Below, piece by piece: positions 62,640-64,000 of a DNA stretch of 64,000 nucleotides. Numbering within the stretch: the stretch's first letter is position 1; every line of letters begins with the position of its first letter. Source of the DNA: Drosophila pseudoobscura (lineage: Eukaryota > Arthropoda > Insecta > Diptera > Drosophilidae); assembly GCF_009870125.1 (NCBI RefSeq), contig NC_046683.1, positions 2,542,001-2,606,000 on the forward strand. Direction: 5' to 3'. Below the pieces are notes generated by a model. The model did not search any database. It was not told where the DNA came from and worked only from the letters and a program-made list of their open reading frames with translations. The translations under genes were made by a program, and so were the position numbers.

Positions 62640-63458
62640 ATGTCACGCAAAAGGGAGCTGCTTCAGGCAGCGGTCGGCAAGCAGAGCCAACCGCCCACGT
62701 TCGGTTCCTTCCACAAGCAAGCGGAGCTGATGAAGATGCTGCCGCTGGTGCCCAATTTGCGGGAGATTTACAACATGTTCGACCCCTCCAACTCTACTGG
62801 CATTTCAGAGGCCGATTTGGGCTACTGCCTGCACGCCATGGGACTAACTCCGACCCATTTATGGCTGAAGGACAACCTGCCGCCGAAGGGCCGGAGATGG
62901 CTGAGCTTCGAGAAGGTGCTGACGCTGTACTGCAAACTGGCCGTTGCTGATGGGCAGCCCAAGATGGGGGACGTGCTGGAGGCCCTGCGGGCGTGGGACG
63001 TGAAGAAAACTGGCAAAATAGCTTACTCGGAGCTGCGGAAAATGCTCACGACTATGGGCGACCCCATCGACGAGACCCATGTCTTCGGCGTGCTCGCGTC
63101 CGTGTCGGACATAGAGGGCAACGTCCACTACGAGGACCTCGTGGCGAACATGCACACCCACGATGCGAAGGCCGCCGAGACGCTGCGCCAGGCGCGCAAC
63201 TATCTGGAGGCCCTGGGCCGCAACGCCGTCGACATGGACATGACCAAGCGGGACGAGTTCATCGACGACCTGCGCAGGGCGGATCCCCAGGGCAAGGGCT
63301 ACATCGGGAGCAGCAAGCTGCTGGAGCTACTCAATCGCAGTGGCAGCTCGTTCACGGCGAAGGAGCTGGACATCATTATCGACAGCATGAAGTGCAATGC
63401 AAGATCCGATAAGGGCATCGATTATCGCCGATTTCTGCGCTACATCATGGACACATAG
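62640..63458 (+). CDS. Divergent EF-hand protein related to myosin light chains
   Basis: A single coding exon of 272 aa starts MSRKRELLQAAVG. It contains at least two pairs, probably three, of EF-hand-like units: about 42-110 (IYNMFDPSNSTGISEADL), about 115-180 (LRAWDVKKTGKIAYSELR, then DIEGNVHYEDLV) and about 200-270 (LRRADPQGKGYIG, then SDKGIDYRRFLRYIM). The loops lack most acidic calcium ligands, so calcium binding is probably lost. The central pair aligns by eye with the Mlc-c C-terminal lobe (ELRKMLTTMG against [10 protein letters not shown]), so it is probably a diverged light-chain relative with an extra lobe. Function is unknown; a myosin or other IQ-motif partner is only a guess. The gene is intronless in its coding part, lies on the same strand as Mlc-c, and RhoGAP5A lies between them. 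An ATTAAA occurs near 63552. Confidence 0.8.
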   Translation: MSRKRELLQAAVGKQSQPPTFGSFHKQAELMKMLPLVPNLREIYNMFDPSNSTGISEADLGYCLHAMGLTPTHLWLKDNLPPKGRRWLSFEKVLTLYCKLAVADGQPKMGDVLEALRAWDVKKTGKIAYSELRKMLTTMGDPIDETHVFGVLASVSDIEGNVHYEDLVANMHTHDAKAAETLRQARNYLEALGRNAVDMDMTKRDEFIDDLRRADPQGKGYIGSSKLLELLNRSGSSFTAKELDIIIDSMKCNARSDKGIDYRRFLRYIMDT

Positions 63459-63589
63459 CTAGGAGCGGTCCGAGGATCTGCGGAAAGCTTTCTGCAAATT
63501 TCTTATATTCGGCAACAGCGAAATATGTACATTTGTTGACCGTTTCCTTAAATTAAAACAAAACCTAAAAAAAGTGTCTTCCCTTGAGA

Positions 63590-64000
63590 AGAGAATAAGA
63601 CCATGCCAGCATGTGGGACATGCCACTTCATCCGACTTGTCCGGGCAGTCCTTTTCGCCGTCACAGCGCCAGTAGGCGGGCACGCAGTCCTTGTTCATGT
63701 CACTATTCCCCGCCACTGGGGCCGCGCACGTGAAATGATCTGGCCCACAGGCCGTATACTCGCCGCGAGAGCAGACGTCGCGCGTGCTGCGTGCCACACC
63801 CTCCGCTGGCTATGCCGATGTGGAAAGACTTTGTGCGGCTGTGCAGACACGTGTGATTGCACAGCACTTTCGCATCCGGTGTCCACAAGGCACTGATATC
63901 GGTGATCTGCGGCATACGCTGCAGCTCCGCGGAACGACGCTCTTCGTTGACCGTGAGTGATCCGTTCCACTCCGGTCTTGTCGTCGAGCCAGTACACAAA
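63590..64000 (-). pseudogene. Second degenerate LRP5/6 (arrow)-like fragment, cut by the window edge
   Basis: On the minus strand from the right edge: YWLDDKTGVERIT (end of a YWTD propeller), then after a frameshift SAELQRMPQITDISALW, then an EGF-like segment (NHTCLHSRTKS), and after another frameshift an LDL-receptor class A repeat with [20 protein letters not shown] followed by CPTC. This order (propeller, EGF, LDLa) matches the fourth propeller and first LDLa repeat of LRP5/6. Several Cys are lost or displaced and at least two frameshifts break it, so it is not functional as it stands. Its first part is beyond the window. It does not overlap the piece at 5.8-6.5 kb. Confidence 0.65.

Overview
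This is a stretch of a Drosophila nuclear genome. The evidence is short GT-AG introns, coding exons strongly biased to G or C at third codon positions, fly core-promoter elements (DRE, Motif 1/M1BP type, Motif 6 type), and abundant microsatellites. RhoGAP5A and Mlc-c lie side by side, and the symbol RhoGAP5A refers to cytological region 5A of the D. melanogaster X. The window is therefore probably from Muller element A (X). It looks like a non-melanogaster species, possibly the obscura group; that is an inference from sequence style, not a demonstrated assignment.

Left part (1-12 kb). After about 3.5 kb with no recognisable gene come an alpha-1,3-fucosyltransferase gene (minus), a 39-codon GC3-biased small ORF on the same strand with its own apparent 5' UTR intron, a broken fragment resembling arrow (LRP5/6), and Rab21 (plus) behind a Motif 6/Motif 1 type promoter.

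Central part (12-52 kb). Two otopetrin-like proton-channel genes lie head to tail on the plus strand. The first has six coding exons, a disordered N-terminus of about 880 residues, and a 130-codon in-frame open extension after its UGA stop. That makes it a strong stop-codon readthrough candidate. The second has eight coding exons, a Ser/Thr-rich mucin-like loop, and two upstream exons (33.7 and 35.2 kb) that are in phase to supply an alternative N-terminus. Both have long AT-rich 3' regions, about 3.2 and 3.8 kb. The intervening DNA is intronic or intergenic with many simple repeats.

Right part (52-64 kb). This is a compact cluster. POP1 (RNase P/MRP subunit, minus) shares a DRE + Motif 1 intergenic promoter with Mlc-c (non-muscle myosin essential light chain, plus). 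RhoGAP5A (SH2-C1-RhoGAP, chimaerin type) follows, then a degenerate or fast-evolving small multi-exon locus, then a divergent EF-hand protein related to myosin light chains. A second broken arrow/LRP5/6-like fragment runs into the right edge.

Most genes here are unrelated housekeeping or signalling genes. The exceptions are the tandem otopetrins and the two light-chain-like EF-hand genes flanking RhoGAP5A. The most novel items are the otopetrin readthrough extension, the 39-aa microprotein candidate, the alternative N-termini of otopetrin 2 and Mlc-c, a perfect 11-bp hairpin in the Mlc-c 3' UTR, and the degenerate locus at 61.6-62.3 kb.
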